DNA from: Spirometra erinaceieuropaei | Taxonomy: Eukaryota; Platyhelminthes; Cestoda; Diphyllobothriidea; Diphyllobothriidae | NCBI GenBank assembly: GCA_902702965.1 | Contig: CACRXP010000011.1 | Span: 2,223,626 to 2,287,625, forward strand | DNA length: 64,000 nucleotides | Reading direction: 5' to 3' | Shown: in pieces, positions 10,282 to 20,599 of the stretch | How the letters are laid out: each line of letters begins with the position of its first letter | Position numbering within the stretch: the first letter of the stretch is position 1 | The notes under the pieces: generated by a model | What the model was told of the DNA's origin: nothing | Seen by the model: only the letters and a program-made list of their open reading frames with translations | Databases searched by the model: none | Program-made: the position numbers and the translations under genes

Positions 10282-10375
10282 ACTAGGATGGGTTCGAGTG
10301 TGAATCTGAAACGTCGGACGAATAGAATTGCTGCTCCAGCGATCATGTCTCCTCCCTCGCAGAAGATTATCCCTT
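10282..10375 (+). repeat. PLE terminal repeat, right arm of the second pair
   Basis: Plus strand: GGATGGGTTCGAGTGTGAATC, then GAAACGTCGGACGAATAG and GCGATCATGTCTCCTCC. CTGATGA itself is degraded (ACTAGGA). Less than 10 bases separate it from the opposite arm. Confidence 0.6.
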
Positions 10376-10867
10376 CGAAGACAGGTCAAGCCAAGGCGTC
10401 AGAGGACGGTTGGACGGAATACGAGGTGTTTACAGCCAGGGGTCCGAGAGAAAGTAATGAATTAGATGCGAGCCGCCGAGACTACGAAACACGAGAAAGC
10501 AGCCTAGACAAAGGGCGAATGGAGGAGGAAGAGGAGGGGCGGGAGGAAGACGAAGAGAATATCGCGTGAAAAATTGGGGCTACGGGAGGTTCGCGAAGGG
10601 GAGGCGGTGGAAGGTTTGATTAGGAAAAGAGAGTGTTTAAAGTAGGCACGCGAATGACTTGGAAAAGGGGAGGGACAATAGTAAGTGACAAAGGTTTATT
10701 ATTTTCCTCCTTTCCGGCTGTCCCCCCCCCCACCATGTCTTCCTATTCATATGCTCCCTCTCATTCCTACCGGGAGCATATATCGTTGTAGTAAAACTTG
10801 CTAGGGTAGGAAGAATGACCCATGAAGGCAAGGGAGAATGCAATGGTGGCAACGGTAGGGCGAAAGA
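10376..10867. other. Unassigned, purine-rich stretch
   Basis: Plus strand is strongly purine-rich between about 10480 and 10700 (GAGGAGGAAGAGGAGG type). The Glu-rich frame over it is a by-product of base composition and continues from the PLE repeat, so it is not called as a gene. Confidence 0.4.
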
Positions 10868-11178
10868 CCCCACTTAACTTTCGGTAGACTGTGGATCGTG
10901 TCATGTGGGGTTTTGTCTTGGCTCTCACTTGCATGCCATTGCAGACATTACACTGCCGACAACAATTACTATACACAACCTCAAACCATTACTCAGACTC
11001 TGTTATTTTTTGAAATTTGTTTTTTGTTTATACTTGAACAAACGCACTCATTCCCTTTACCATACGAGAGGGTACGGTATTTCGTCAGCTTACTGTTTGG
11101 CATGCTGTCCCACCCGTAAAACCCCTTACCACCATTTTCGTACGGCACGATCTGCAGTCTACCGACAATTAAGTGGGG
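10868..11178. mobile_element. MITE-C copy 1 (311 bp, TIR CCCCACTTAA)
   Basis: Terminal inverted repeats of about 24 bp: it opens CCCCACTTAACTTTCGGTAG and closes with CTACCGACAATTAAGTGGGG. The interior has no coding capacity; short frames there are shared with copy 2 only because the two are nearly identical. Looks like a non-autonomous DNA transposon. The roughly 60 bp to its right also recur beside copy 2. Confidence 0.8.
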
Positions 11179-11499
11179 TCCTTCACCCTAATGTTGTCGG
11201 ACTGGTCACTACTGGTTTACTCCCGGTCGCCAGGCAGGTAGGATGGCCGGAGTTGTGAGGCTAGATCGAGTTGTTGACTGAACCAGCCGTCCTACCTGTT
11301 GATCCACGATGGTGTTTCTCAGGAAGTAATTGCTCCTCGCTAAACAACTGTCTGCAATCGAAGTACGCTAGAGGTCCTTGAGAAGAATGCAAAACCCATA
11401 CTCTATCTTACGAGCAGGTTCTTTCGGTGATCAGTGCTACTGCGCAACTTGCACAGCGTTGTGTGTATATCCACCGATTCTTGGTGACAGTTCTGCCAT
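11179..11499. other. Shared MITE flank, then unassigned sequence
   Basis: 11179-11240 matches 12187-12242 (CTTCACCCTAA.GTTGTCG ... CGGTCGCCAGGC) with several differences. The rest is not recognised. Confidence 0.5.
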
Positions 11500-11874
11500 C
11501 TTGAAGAAGGAGACACGATCGCTGGGACAAGAGCCTTATTCGCCTGACGTTTCGGATTCCTGCTCGAACCCATCATCAGAGACAAGAAGCAGATACGGGT
11601 GGTTCATGCACAAGGGGCTGCAGTATTTATAGGATGCAATCGCCATGCTACCGCATGCCTATGAATATCCACGACTCCCCCCTTCATCCGGGATCGTTGC
11701 TCGTGGTGTGATGGCCGACATTCGCGTCGTTAATTGCTGCAATTTCATCACGTGCGTTGGATGTTGGTGTGATGATGGCTCGACCATCTGACGCGCTGAC
11801 CCTGGTGTTGGGAAAAGTGTTCACCTGTGCGCTTCCCGCGTGGCTAATTACTCCGCGTAGGCGAAGTCTCAGCA
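11500..11874 (-). pseudogene. PLE-C: endonuclease C-terminal tail, 3' UTR and terminal repeat
   Basis: Minus strand. From 11874 down to about 11700 it encodes the PLE C-terminal tail (LRLRLRGVISHAGSAQVNTF, then ITPTSNARDEIAAINDANVG), matching PLE-B and PLE-D. The 3' UTR and hammerhead repeat follow down to about 11500. Coding sequence stops exactly where MITE-C copy 2 begins; the missing upstream part of this PLE is not found on the far side in register, so the junction is a rearrangement or the MITE landed at a truncation point. Confidence 0.75.
11539..11586 (-). ncRNA. Hammerhead ribozyme motif, PLE ACGU type
   Basis: Minus strand: CTGATGA (complement of 11573-11579), one extra T, stem II GGGTTC with GAATCC around a GAGCAG loop, GAAAC, then GTC. 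AC and GU form the tiny palindromic stem III. AGGCGA (complement near 11540-11545) pairs with TTGTCT upstream of the core, two wobbles. All core bases are intact. Confidence 0.7.
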
Positions 11875-12186
11875 CCCCACTTAACTTTCGGTAGACTGTG
11901 GATCGTGTCATGTGGAGTTTTATCTTGGCTCTCACTTGCAGGCCGTTGCAGACATTACACTGCAGACAACAATTACTATACACAACCTCAAACCATTACT
12001 CAGACTCTGTTATTTTTTGAAATTTGTTTTTTGTTTATACTTGAACAAACGCACTCATTCCCTTTACCATACGAGAGGGTACGGTATTTCGTCAGCTTAC
12101 TGTTTGGCATGCTGTCCCACCCGTAAAACCCCGATTACCACCATTCTCGTGCGGCGCGATCCGCAGTCCACCGACAATTAAGTGGG
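11875..12186. mobile_element. MITE-C copy 2 (312 bp)
   Basis: Nearly identical to copy 1 over its whole length, with the same TIRs (right end one G shorter). It sits between PLE-C and PLE-D. Confidence 0.8.
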
Positions 12187-12242
12187 TGCCTTCACCCTAA
12201 CGTTGTCGAAATGACCACTGCTGGTTTACCCTCGGTCGCCAG

Positions 12243-12778
12243 GCCGACATTCGCGTCGTTAATTCTGCAATTTCATCACGTGTGTTGGATGTTGGTGTGA
12301 TGATTGCTCGATCATCTGACCCGCCGACCCTGGTGTTGTGAAAAGTGTTCACCTGTGCGCTCCCCGCATGGCTAATTACTCCGCCTAGGCGAAGCCTCAG
12401 CACCGAGTATGGAATGGAAAGATCAGGGCACTTGTTAATGGACTGGGAGCCAGTAAACCATGACTCAAGCAGCTCCCGACTCACACGGTTGTCACCTCTT
12501 CCGAGAATTTCGGCCTCGTCAAATTTGAGTGTGTGGCCGGATCTCGTCGAATTAGTCGCAACTTGAGAGCTGGAGTCATTTCTCCACACCGCTGCAGCGT
12601 GTTCGGTCATTCGCGTTCGGAGCTGTCCTCCGGTTTCTCCGACGTATTTGCTTTGTTCGCAACTACACCAGATTCGTTAAACGACTCCAGACGTTTCTTG
12701 CCGTGGCAGCGGGTCTTTCGGTTTCATTACCTGACGCCTGGTGGTTGCCTCCGGTCTGTGTGCAACACCAACCCCAAG
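12243..12778 (-). pseudogene. PLE-D: GIY-YIG endonuclease, C-terminal part
   Basis: Minus strand. The upper end encodes GVGVAHRPEATTRRQVMKPK and the GIY segment of the endonuclease; around 12655-12680 the GIY-YIG core is disrupted by a stop or frame change. A 137-codon open frame below it (12197-12610) carries AEHAAAVWRND-like sequence, GHTLKFDEAEILGRG, SRELLESWFTGSQSINKC and the GGVISHAGSAQVNTF tail. The 5' end is cut near 12778 where an XR copy starts; the 3' end near 12243 is joined to the flank shared by both MITE-C copies, so the 3' UTR and hammerhead are absent. Confidence 0.8.
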
Positions 12779-12784
12779 TTCAAC

Positions 12785-13010
12785 CATCGCGAACAATGAC
12801 GTCCACCGTGTGTCCCACTGCAGGATGGGAGCAGGGATGGTGACTTGCCCGCGAATTAGTTTATAATTATAACGCTGGATCAACCGCACTCACCCCTCCC
12901 TCCCTCACCCACTTGAGGAATCAGAAACACCGTTGGCGGAATCCGACGCAGTGGCTGACAGAGCTAAATAGCCCCTCTACGCGTGCCACACACACGTGGA
13001 ATGGGCTTTC
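12785..13010 (+). repeat. XR dispersed repeat, copy 4 (partial)
   Basis: XR opening GACGTCCACCGTGTGTCCCAC, then CAGGGATGGTGACTTGC and GAATTAGTTTATAA. Later part decays. Confidence 0.6.
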
Positions 13011-13366
13011 GCGCAAACAGGGGGCGGCTCAGATCCCCTGTAGTCTGACTCTTCTCCACGAGGGAAGGACGGAGTTATTCACTCAGTTGGCAGCCTTCCA
13101 AGTCACAACTTTTAGTGAATCGTGAAAACATAAAAGTGCATCAGATTGTTTACAGGGATAGATGTACGCTGAGTGTCGTGGGGACAGAATCCCTAAAGTC
13201 GAAATCACTCTCCTTTTTCGCCCACAGGCATCAGCCCACTGTCAGATCCGGTCAACCATCTGAAGCAGGCATTGGGAGCAGGTAGCTGGCGCGGCGTGAG
13301 TCCGCGCCAAGGCGTACCACCATCCACTCCCTATGGCATTTGTTATGGGCTCGTAGCCCCGTAACG
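13011..13366. other. Unassigned sequence
   Basis: No feature recognised. Confidence 0.4.
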
Positions 13367-13433
13367 NNNNNNNNNNNNNNNNNNNNNNNNNNNNNNNNNN
13401 NNNNNNNNNNNNNNNNNNNNNNNNNNNNNNNNN
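13367..13433. other. Assembly gap (67 N)
   Basis: Run of N. Open frames crossing it have no meaning. Confidence 0.99.
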
Positions 13434-14809
13434 ACACGATACAACCATTGGCCAGTGGGATATTTGGCGACCCGTTAAAACGAGGTGCTAATGGGAGCAT
13501 TTTTTGGATTCTTTGAAAATGATGGGACTTCAACAGGAGCCTGACCAAACTTCTCCCATTGAAAGAAGAGATTTATGGCAGACAGTTGCATGACTGCCTG
13601 GAGTTGTCTGATCAGTCAGATTAAGAAAATGACTTTGGAATGCCGATCATAGTAGAATTATATTACCAGGAAGCCGACGAATGTGGAAAAGGCGATCATC
13701 AGGACAGCGCTATTTTCGGTGTTAACTGTCGAACGACATAAGCAACCCCTCTAAAAAGGCGGAGAGGTATGCGTCTTTGCTGAATGCGCCAGTTTGCGTC
13801 CTTGGTTGCAAGCATCAATTTCACAAACACAGTAGCTGAATAATAATACTCTAGGGATATTTAATTCAGGTAAAGGAGTGTGTACCGTGCAGGAAGCACC
13901 ACGGACTAAAGGGCGAACCGCTGATTAGCACCAGAAGAAAGTGAGATACATTATTATTCGCTGCCAAATTACGATGAAGGATCACGTAGGACAACGCTGC
14001 ACAGCTATGAAGACTGGGCAAAAGAAAACGAATGGAAAGAGCAACTGTACAATAGATGTCGATACAACCGACACTTGTAGCCGCATAGGCATTCATTAGG
14101 AGTCTAATACTTGCCACTGCTGACGGCACCACTGCTAAGCAACATGAGGGAGTAAGCCCAGGCGAGTGGCGGGCTGACAGCAGGGTAGGCGATTTTGCGG
14201 TCTCCTCTAAAGGTAGTGTAAGCAATGACAAAGACGAGCTTTCTGACCGTATCATGGGAAACTCAGAGACGACAAAGAGCGAAGCGGTGTTGATGGGAGG
14301 CGTGGGGGGATGTTGGGCAGACGCCCACTCCTGGAATACAAATGAGACTTAAAATAGGTGGGAGCCTGGGGAGGGGGGGGGAGGGACAGTGAGTGACAGT
14401 AGTACCAACAACAACAACATCACCAACAACAGGAGCAATAAGAAGAAGGAGGAGAATTGGAGCGTGTGAAAGGTCATTGCATTCACGAGCGCGTCCCTGA
14501 AGGGGACGTTGTTTAGAATGATGCGATGACAACCATAGGACCTCCGTGAGAACATACAAAATGCTCCAGGATGGTCAGTCCTGATGGCAGCAGCAAATTT
14601 GATGGCACAGCGCCAACTCCTTAGGACACATAAATTAGCCGGATACTTCCATTGCCTCCTGACCGCGCCTGAAAGAACCAAAATGTACGACATTTGGGCA
14701 AGTACGAGTTTTCTACTCTATCAGTTAATGTGGGAGCATCGGTAAACTGTATATGCGATGCTTATGGAAATTCGGAAGTCAGACAGTATACACTTGACAT
14801 CAAGTCAAT
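13434..14809. other. Unassigned sequence
   Basis: Two minus-strand frames of 114-129 codons (13866-14255, 14349-14693) match no family I know. The second contains a low-complexity Leu run from a GTT/GTC-rich tract (about 14400-14425). Confidence 0.4.
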
Positions 14810-14873
14810 AATGATAATAATAATAATCATCATCATCATCGTCGTCGTCTTCTTCTTCTTCTTCTTCTTCTTC

Positions 14874-14908
<35 letters not shown>

Positions 14909-14909
14909 G
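14810..14909. repeat. Compound triplet microsatellite
   Basis: Successive blocks of ATA/TAA, ATC, GTC, TTC and ATT triplets, about 100 bp in total, each block differing from the next by one base of the triplet. Confidence 0.95.
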
Positions 14910-15485
14910 TTATCGCTTTTCCTTATTTTGCCGTCTTCTTCACCAACCTTTTAATTTTGGTTTCTCATTCTCTCTTCTTTTTCTCCTTCCGAATATCTCC
15001 CCCCTCCTCCATGTCCCAGTATTCAGCGTCTTATTCACGCCTAGTTTTCCATTTTCATCTTTGCCGAGAAATTAATTAGTGTCATTTGCTTGCCCGTGCT
15101 TACATTTGTCGGACCTTTTAAACATATCTTCAGCCTTTCATTACCAATGAATAGACGTTACATCACGTTCCCAGCGTCACAAAGTCCATCTGCGCGTAGT
15201 TGCTCTGGAGGAATTGTAAGGGAATTGTCGCAATATACGGTTCGACCTGAAAGTTATGCAATTATTTTCGGTCAGCATACCAATCCAGGTGTTTGATGAA
15301 CTGGAATGATGCTATTTCGCAGGCGACAGTTTTCTTCTCCTGAACCGTCCAAAATACAAAAACACCATCCTCTGAATTAGTTCATAAAGAGTTTTTTCAC
15401 CATTTGCCCGATCCGTGCTTTATCTTTCTTTGACAGTGTCTGTAAACTGGTAGTAAATACAGCTATAATTATTATTGCTAACTTT
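14910..15485. other. Unassigned sequence
   Basis: Pyrimidine-rich at first (14910-15010), then ordinary sequence with no recognised feature. Confidence 0.4.
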
Positions 15486-15763
15486 CGGGTAAGATGTGGT
15501 TATGGAGCCGCACCTGATGGACAGAATACTGTTAGGGGTTAAGGTTAGGGTTTGGAGTTAGGAGTTAGGGCTACGGCTTAGGACAACCTCTCAAAGTACG
15601 ATCGTGCATTCCCAATAGCTTTCCTTTTGCGTACATTGACTTGACCCCGTCGCCCCTGCGTTCGCCGGCCCCACCTGTAAAAACCCCTATTACCACCGGT
15701 CCCGTATTACAGGTGCCTGGGGTTTGTTTACTTCAAGTGCGGTTACATAACCACATCTGACCG
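15486..15763. mobile_element. MITE-A copy 1, with TTAGGG-like string
   Basis: TIR of about 25-28 bp: AGATGTGGTTATGGAGCCGC at 15492 and the complement of TTGCGGTTACATAACCACATCT-like sequence at the right end (15735-15758). Just inside the left TIR lies a stretch of TTAGGG-related units (15533-15584). Shared with copies at 18.95 and 28.77 kb: the GCATTCCCAATAGCTT string and the CCCCACCTGTAAAAACC string. No coding sequence. Confidence 0.75.
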
Positions 15764-15949
15764 TGATTTCTATCCTGAGCAATGCATAGCCGTTCAGTGG
15801 GTTATCGATGAAAGTTCTCTCAACACGTCAAGAGCCGTTTTTGTCGTGAAAAATAGAAATGAATTTCCGGCTCGGCATGAGAATAAGAACTCCTTTCCCC
15901 CCTCCCCCCCCCAGTACTACAAACGGCCTCCCACTAAACCCCAAATGGG

Positions 15950-16060
15950 TCCCTATTTCTGTGTCCTAAATTTAACCCTATCTCTAACACTAACCATCGT
16001 AAACTTGACCTTAATCCAAACACTAGCTCCAGTCTTAACCCTAAACGCCCAGGAATTCAG
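15950..16060 (-). repeat. Degenerate TTAGGG-like repeat
   Basis: CTAACCCTA-type units on the plus strand (TTTAACCCTATCTCTAACAC and later TTAACCCTAAACGCCC), much decayed. No TIRs were seen around it. Confidence 0.5.
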
Positions 16061-17793
16061 GACAAGGTCACTTTTAGTGCGAGCGATCCGTACTCCCGTA
16101 CCCAGGAGAGTTTTACTACTGCGGCTTAACTTTCTACTTGAGATACTAACGGCGTCTATCTACCGTATAAGCACCCACAACTGTGGATACGAGGGCAGAA
16201 TACGCTGCAACTTTTGGAGTGACACGACGACGATTGCGCACAGAAGGACCTCAAAATCCTGGATCGGTTTTTTTTCAATGTCTGATGGTTTATTCCAAAC
16301 CTGTCGATAGGTTTCACGCGGTCGGGATTAGGATGCAAACGCCTAAAAAGTCGCTCTACGGATGTGAGCCTTTTTAGTGCATATGTTGCTAGTCTCGCCA
16401 AGTTTTCGAGCGCAGGATTGGCGAACAAAAAAAGAACTCTGTCTCTCTCTCTAGCTTGTCTGTCTGGTAGGCCTAATGTACTCTAAAAGTGCACCTACTT
16501 ATGCCGCACTGTCTCTGCAATGACTAACAGCACCGAATGTACGTTCCCACTTTTTTGTTTGCCTCGGAAAATTGTGTTATTTTGTTTTTCTCCAATCTTC
16601 ATTATATTTGTTTGAATCTCCCGTCTTCTTTCCGCGTAACTTGACACTACCCTCTCTGACTATGCGCCACATCTTTCCGACTGTACACTAACATTCTGAC
16701 TGTACGCCTGGAGGCATTTGGTTGTAAATGTGGTATTTAGATTTTCCTAATCATGCCAATTATAGAACCGTGTCTCCGTACAATTCTGCTCTTATTGACA
16801 CCGTTTCCACGTACGGGCGGCACGAAGTAAGCCGATTCATGCGACTGAATCTAGACAGGCTATAAAGAGGCTAGGCTTAACAGACTCTGTGTGAGTTACG
16901 CGAACGGGCCAACAGTTGACGGTCGAATGTACTCCACATCGAATGCGTGGTCTGTCGAGTTCGAGGAAAAGACTTATGCCTCGGTATCTAGGGGGTATAC
17001 CTACTCTTCCGAAGTCATCATGCCCTCCGGGCAGAGAAAGAAAACAACGGCGAAGGCAGGTGGCGCAAAGTGGTAGATAGGCAAATGTTCATGTGAATTC
17101 TGAATCAGGAACGATTTCAAAAAAAGGGGTCGTCATCGGCGATCTCCCAGGGGGGGGAGTAGTTCGGCGATATCAACGCTGTTAAATCACGGGATAGGGC
17201 ATGGGTAGGTGGACCACTGTACTACAGATGACATTGGGCCAAATTCCAGGTGGGTGAGTGGTTGGGGTCGGAACCAGATATGTGCTCCTTCCCCCCGGAG
17301 CTATGACGCAAGGTCCCCCGTAATGTGGAAATGGAGGTGATTGAGGTTTTTACCGACGGAATCTATCAAGACAGAAACCGCGGAGGTATTTGAACAGAAA
17401 ATCGCATTTACGAAGTGGACTGGTTTTAATGCGGCAAAGAAGCACTGAAAGAAACGCGGATAAATCAAGAGATTCACAGAGTTAATTTTAGGAGGAGGCA
17501 CATATCTGACGCCTAGGAGTGTTACTTGGAGCTCGGGGCTAAAGGTAGGACAAAGGAATAGGTACTCCTGGAATACAGCGCAGGGCCACCGTAGTACGGT
17601 GGGTCCATGCTCCTGCGTCCGACCAACCACGAGAATCGCACATTGTAGCCTTGTAGTGTGAAAGTGGATCTAGCGTATCTGGCCGCACTACGAGACGGAT
17701 TTTGAACAAGTCCGGTTTAAGGGCAAGAAGTCTTCTTGGAGCACTGTGGTCGAATGGAGTCCACTTGAACTGGGCGGTGCATCTGCGGTCTCC
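16061..17793. other. Unassigned sequence
   Basis: Short frames only (for example 16891-17076 on the plus strand, 61 codons, no recognised motif). Nothing shared with the other repeat families was found. Confidence 0.4.
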
Positions 17794-18303
17794 TCAGTTA
17801 AACAAGTCTGTAGTGACACAAAAACGCGTTTTTTTAATGCGCCAAGAAATTTTTACAACTTTCAATAACGAGTTATCGTCACGTCGCATTCTTGCGGCTG
17901 CTTGGTTCTTCCTAATGCTACTCACGATAGACCGGTTTATTACTTGCAGTGGTGACTCCGACGTGATAGGAATACGCAGCCTGAACCAGTGAGTCTGGTT
18001 TTCTACTGGGGAGCGTTGGCAGGCAGGCTCGGATATAGAGGGCGAACGGTTCTGTGGGGGAGTCAGTATCTCGACTGTGCAAGGCAATGGAGATTCCACT
18101 CCCGTTTGGCCTACTGTCTGGAGCTCAAGAATGAGAAACCCGGTTCCCCTTGATGAAATCGTTAATGCTTTGCAATACACCGAGGTTCCGTCATTGTAAG
18201 CATTCTCAGTATTTCCAAACCAGCATCCTTTAGGACCTAGAAAAGTTTTGATGCCGTGAAATGCCTCTAATGGCCAGCGGAATGGGTTTTTACCCAATTC
18301 CAA
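17794..18303 (-). CDS. Unidentified 169-codon open frame
   Basis: I do not recognise this. It is the longest open frame of the window that is not a PLE, XR or SINE by-product. The predicted product has mixed composition with no membrane segment or signal peptide; Cys and Trp are scattered, and the C-terminal third is basic (ARMRRDD, KISWRIKK). The start is arbitrary. The frame could be a decayed transposon piece, an exon of a host gene, or chance. No flanking coding sequence supports it. Confidence 0.15.
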   Translation of the reverse strand: MELGKNPFRWPLEAFHGIKTFLGPKGCWFGNTENAYNDGTSVYCKALTISSRGTGFLILELQTVGQTGVESPLPCTVEILTPPQNRSPSISEPACQRSPVENQTHWFRLRIPITSESPLQVINRSIVSSIRKNQAAARMRRDDNSLLKVVKISWRIKKTRFCVTTDLFN

Positions 18304-18948
18304 TTGTGAATGCGTGGGAGTACCTCAAATGCGTGGTTCCCAGACCACTGCAAACGTTTTCTCATTCCCGACCCGTTCGTGTCGGATATTACTGAGTGGG
18401 TTACTTCGTCCTCTTGATTTTTACCTAACGTACTACGAGGCAGGTTGATCAAAAGTTAGCAGAGTTTAAAAACCCATGTTTTAGCAGGGCTGCCTTGGAT
18501 CCAATTTTTGTCCAACAGGGTTTAATAAAGACTCAAATTTGCGTCCACCAGTAATTTAATAACTACTATAAGGTGGGAAGTGAATGTACTATTAGAGTCT
18601 AATCTGCTGCCTTCCGTCTCTACTAACTTCTTACCTCCGTGGTGCCTTTGTGGTACTATCAGGACGTCTCGGATGTGTTGGAGGACTGGCCCACGAGGGG
18701 GTGGGCGGGGGTAGGGAGGGAGAAAACCAAAGGGGACAGTTAGAACAGGTTGTTTACTGACTCCGCTGACCCCATATGCGACTGGGAATGACCTGTTAGA
18801 GTCCAGCCTTCTGCCTATTCTAAACATTTAAACACAATTAAGGAAGAACTGAAAGTAGTGACCGCTGGGTCAACTGGGTACAGAGAAACACCTTAGGAGA
18901 TAGACCATCTACTATACGGTGAAATGGAAGTTTTTCAAAGAAAGGGCC
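18304..18948. other. Unassigned sequence
   Basis: No feature recognised; one 101-codon minus-strand frame (18522-18827) lacks motifs. Confidence 0.4.
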
Positions 18949-19199
18949 TGGTAAGCTATGGCTATGCAGCCCCACCTGATGGAAACAATACTGTTTGGCC
19001 TGGGATTAGGGGTTAGGGTTAGGTTTGGGGATTAGGACAACTATTTTTCAACCATTCAAAGTACAACCGCGCATTCCCAATAGCTTGTCTTTTGCATACA
19101 GCTACTGGACCTCGTCACCTGTGCGTTCCCCGGCCCCACCTGTAAAAACCCGAATTACAGGTGTTTACTTCAGGTGGGGTTACATAACCACACCTGGCC
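18949..19199. mobile_element. MITE-A copy 2
   Basis: Same order as copy 1: TIR (more decayed, CTATGCAGCCCCACCTGATG), TTAGGG-like string at about 18995-19035, CGCATTCCCAATAGCTT, GGCCCCACCTGTAAAAACC, and the right TIR GGTGGGGTTACATAACCACA. Confidence 0.75.
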
Positions 19200-19469
19200 T
19201 TTTGAAAGGTTTCATCTAACAAGACCACGCCGAGTTGCCGTGAATCCCACTTGGATCATTTTTCAAAGCAGCACTATTGATGCTAACAGAATACTGTTAC
19301 CAGTGCCGCCTGTCCAATGCCTCAACATGTAGTGGCAAGTTTCGTTAGACACCATCCTCCTGAATTTGGCTCGACACCGTGTCGAGATCGAGCTCTTGTG
19401 CAGAATCCCTAAGCCCACCACATAGACAGGACTACAGGCCCGCGTCCTTCAAAATTCGGTTTGCACAAT

Positions 19470-19520
19470 TTTGGCTGTCGACAGCAAATAAGTCAGAAAT
19501 GGCCATCCCGGTCTCAGTTG
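19470..19520 (+). repeat. TL-SINE body remnant
   Basis: AAATAAGTCAGAAATGGCC followed by ATCCCGGTCTCAGTTG keeps the GAAATGGCCAT section of the hammerhead; the CTGACGA side reads CTGTCGA. Confidence 0.5.
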
Positions 19521-20099
19521 TTTTTTGGTACTCCTTACTATACAGAATAAAATTTCCAGTTCAAATAGCAGTCCACCTACTTGGTGGACAACTGTCAGTC
19601 CTTAATGACCTTGATGTGCTGAACTTACAAAGCCCCTTTCTGTAAAGCAGGTTCGGCCCCGGAAACGGTATTAGTCCAAAGAAATGTACGTATTTTTCCT
19701 TTAGTCGACGGTAAATAGTAGTTTATATTCCCCCAGCGCATTCACAGGATCACAGACGACTGCATTTGCATCCTTTTAAGATTGGATGACGTCCAAAACC
19801 CATATAAGTTTGATCTTGACGAAGTCTCTGCAGTTTTTTTACAAAATTCTCAATGCACATTAATAATTATTGCAACCCCCACCTAAATCCAGGTTCATTT
19901 TTGGGAGCGCAGGTAAAACCTTGAGAAAAGAATAAATCAAATCTGCGCCAGACTATAGGGCAGAGGTGAACATTTCCCGTTGTCCTCTACATCAACAAAC
20001 ACACCAGTTTAACTTAAGAGCAACCATCCTACCGCTCACAAAAGCAAATCTACCAGCGACCGATTAAGTCAACGAAAAGAATTTACGGTGTTTTCTAAC
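19521..20099. other. Unassigned sequence
   Basis: AT-rich with no recognised feature. Confidence 0.4.
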
Positions 20100-20420
20100 T
20101 TTTCTCATGAAAGTGGACACGCTAGTGCATGATTCGAGAAGAGTTAAGAGAAAAATTTATCTTCAGACGCCCAGATGCCGAAATAAATCATCTGGTGAAA
20201 GAGGAAAATGTATCCGGGTTCGTCGAAGAACATCAGGCCTTATCGCATCTATCATGAAGGACATCATCTACCTAATCGCATGTAATATTTGTGAAGCGAC
20301 CTGGTGTATCTAGACCAGGAAATCTATCTCTGTCGGGATATGGAAACACCAGTGAGCGCGCTACTCTGATGATGGAAACGAGCGAGTTCCTGAAACGACA
20401 GCACGAATATGGTTTGGCCC
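20100..20420 (+). pseudogene. PLE-L remnant: GIY segment of endonuclease plus terminal hammerhead-like repeat
   Basis: The frame from 20107 ends in KDIIYLIACNICEATWCI, which resembles the start of a GIY-YIG endonuclease of a PLE (hydrophobic-Y-x-I-x-C-x-x-C followed by the YIG region). About 50 bases later lies CTGATGA (20366-20372), a T, GGAAAC, loop, GTTCC, a T, and GAAAC (20392-20396), a hammerhead-like core of the PLE terminal repeat type but with GAC in place of GTC. The endonuclease and hammerhead signals support each other, but each is short; the coding call is moderate. Confidence 0.5.
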
Positions 20421-20599
20421 ATGAACTCGCACTATTTTTTTCTTCGTCTTCTTCGGGAGGTGGTGGACGCGATGTGTATATATATGTGGAAAACGTATTA
20501 TACCGTACTCCCGATATCTGACCCAAAAAGTAATGTCTCGGAGACTTGAATAATTTCTGAAATTTTTCGCTCGGTATCGATATATATATAAATTTGAAA

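Noticed and set aside
10288..10569. Glu-rich 93-codon protein
   Set aside because: Starts within a PLE terminal repeat and continues through a purine-rich tract; composition artefact.
13242..13548. Open frames across the first assembly gap
   Set aside because: Their length depends on untranslated N bases.
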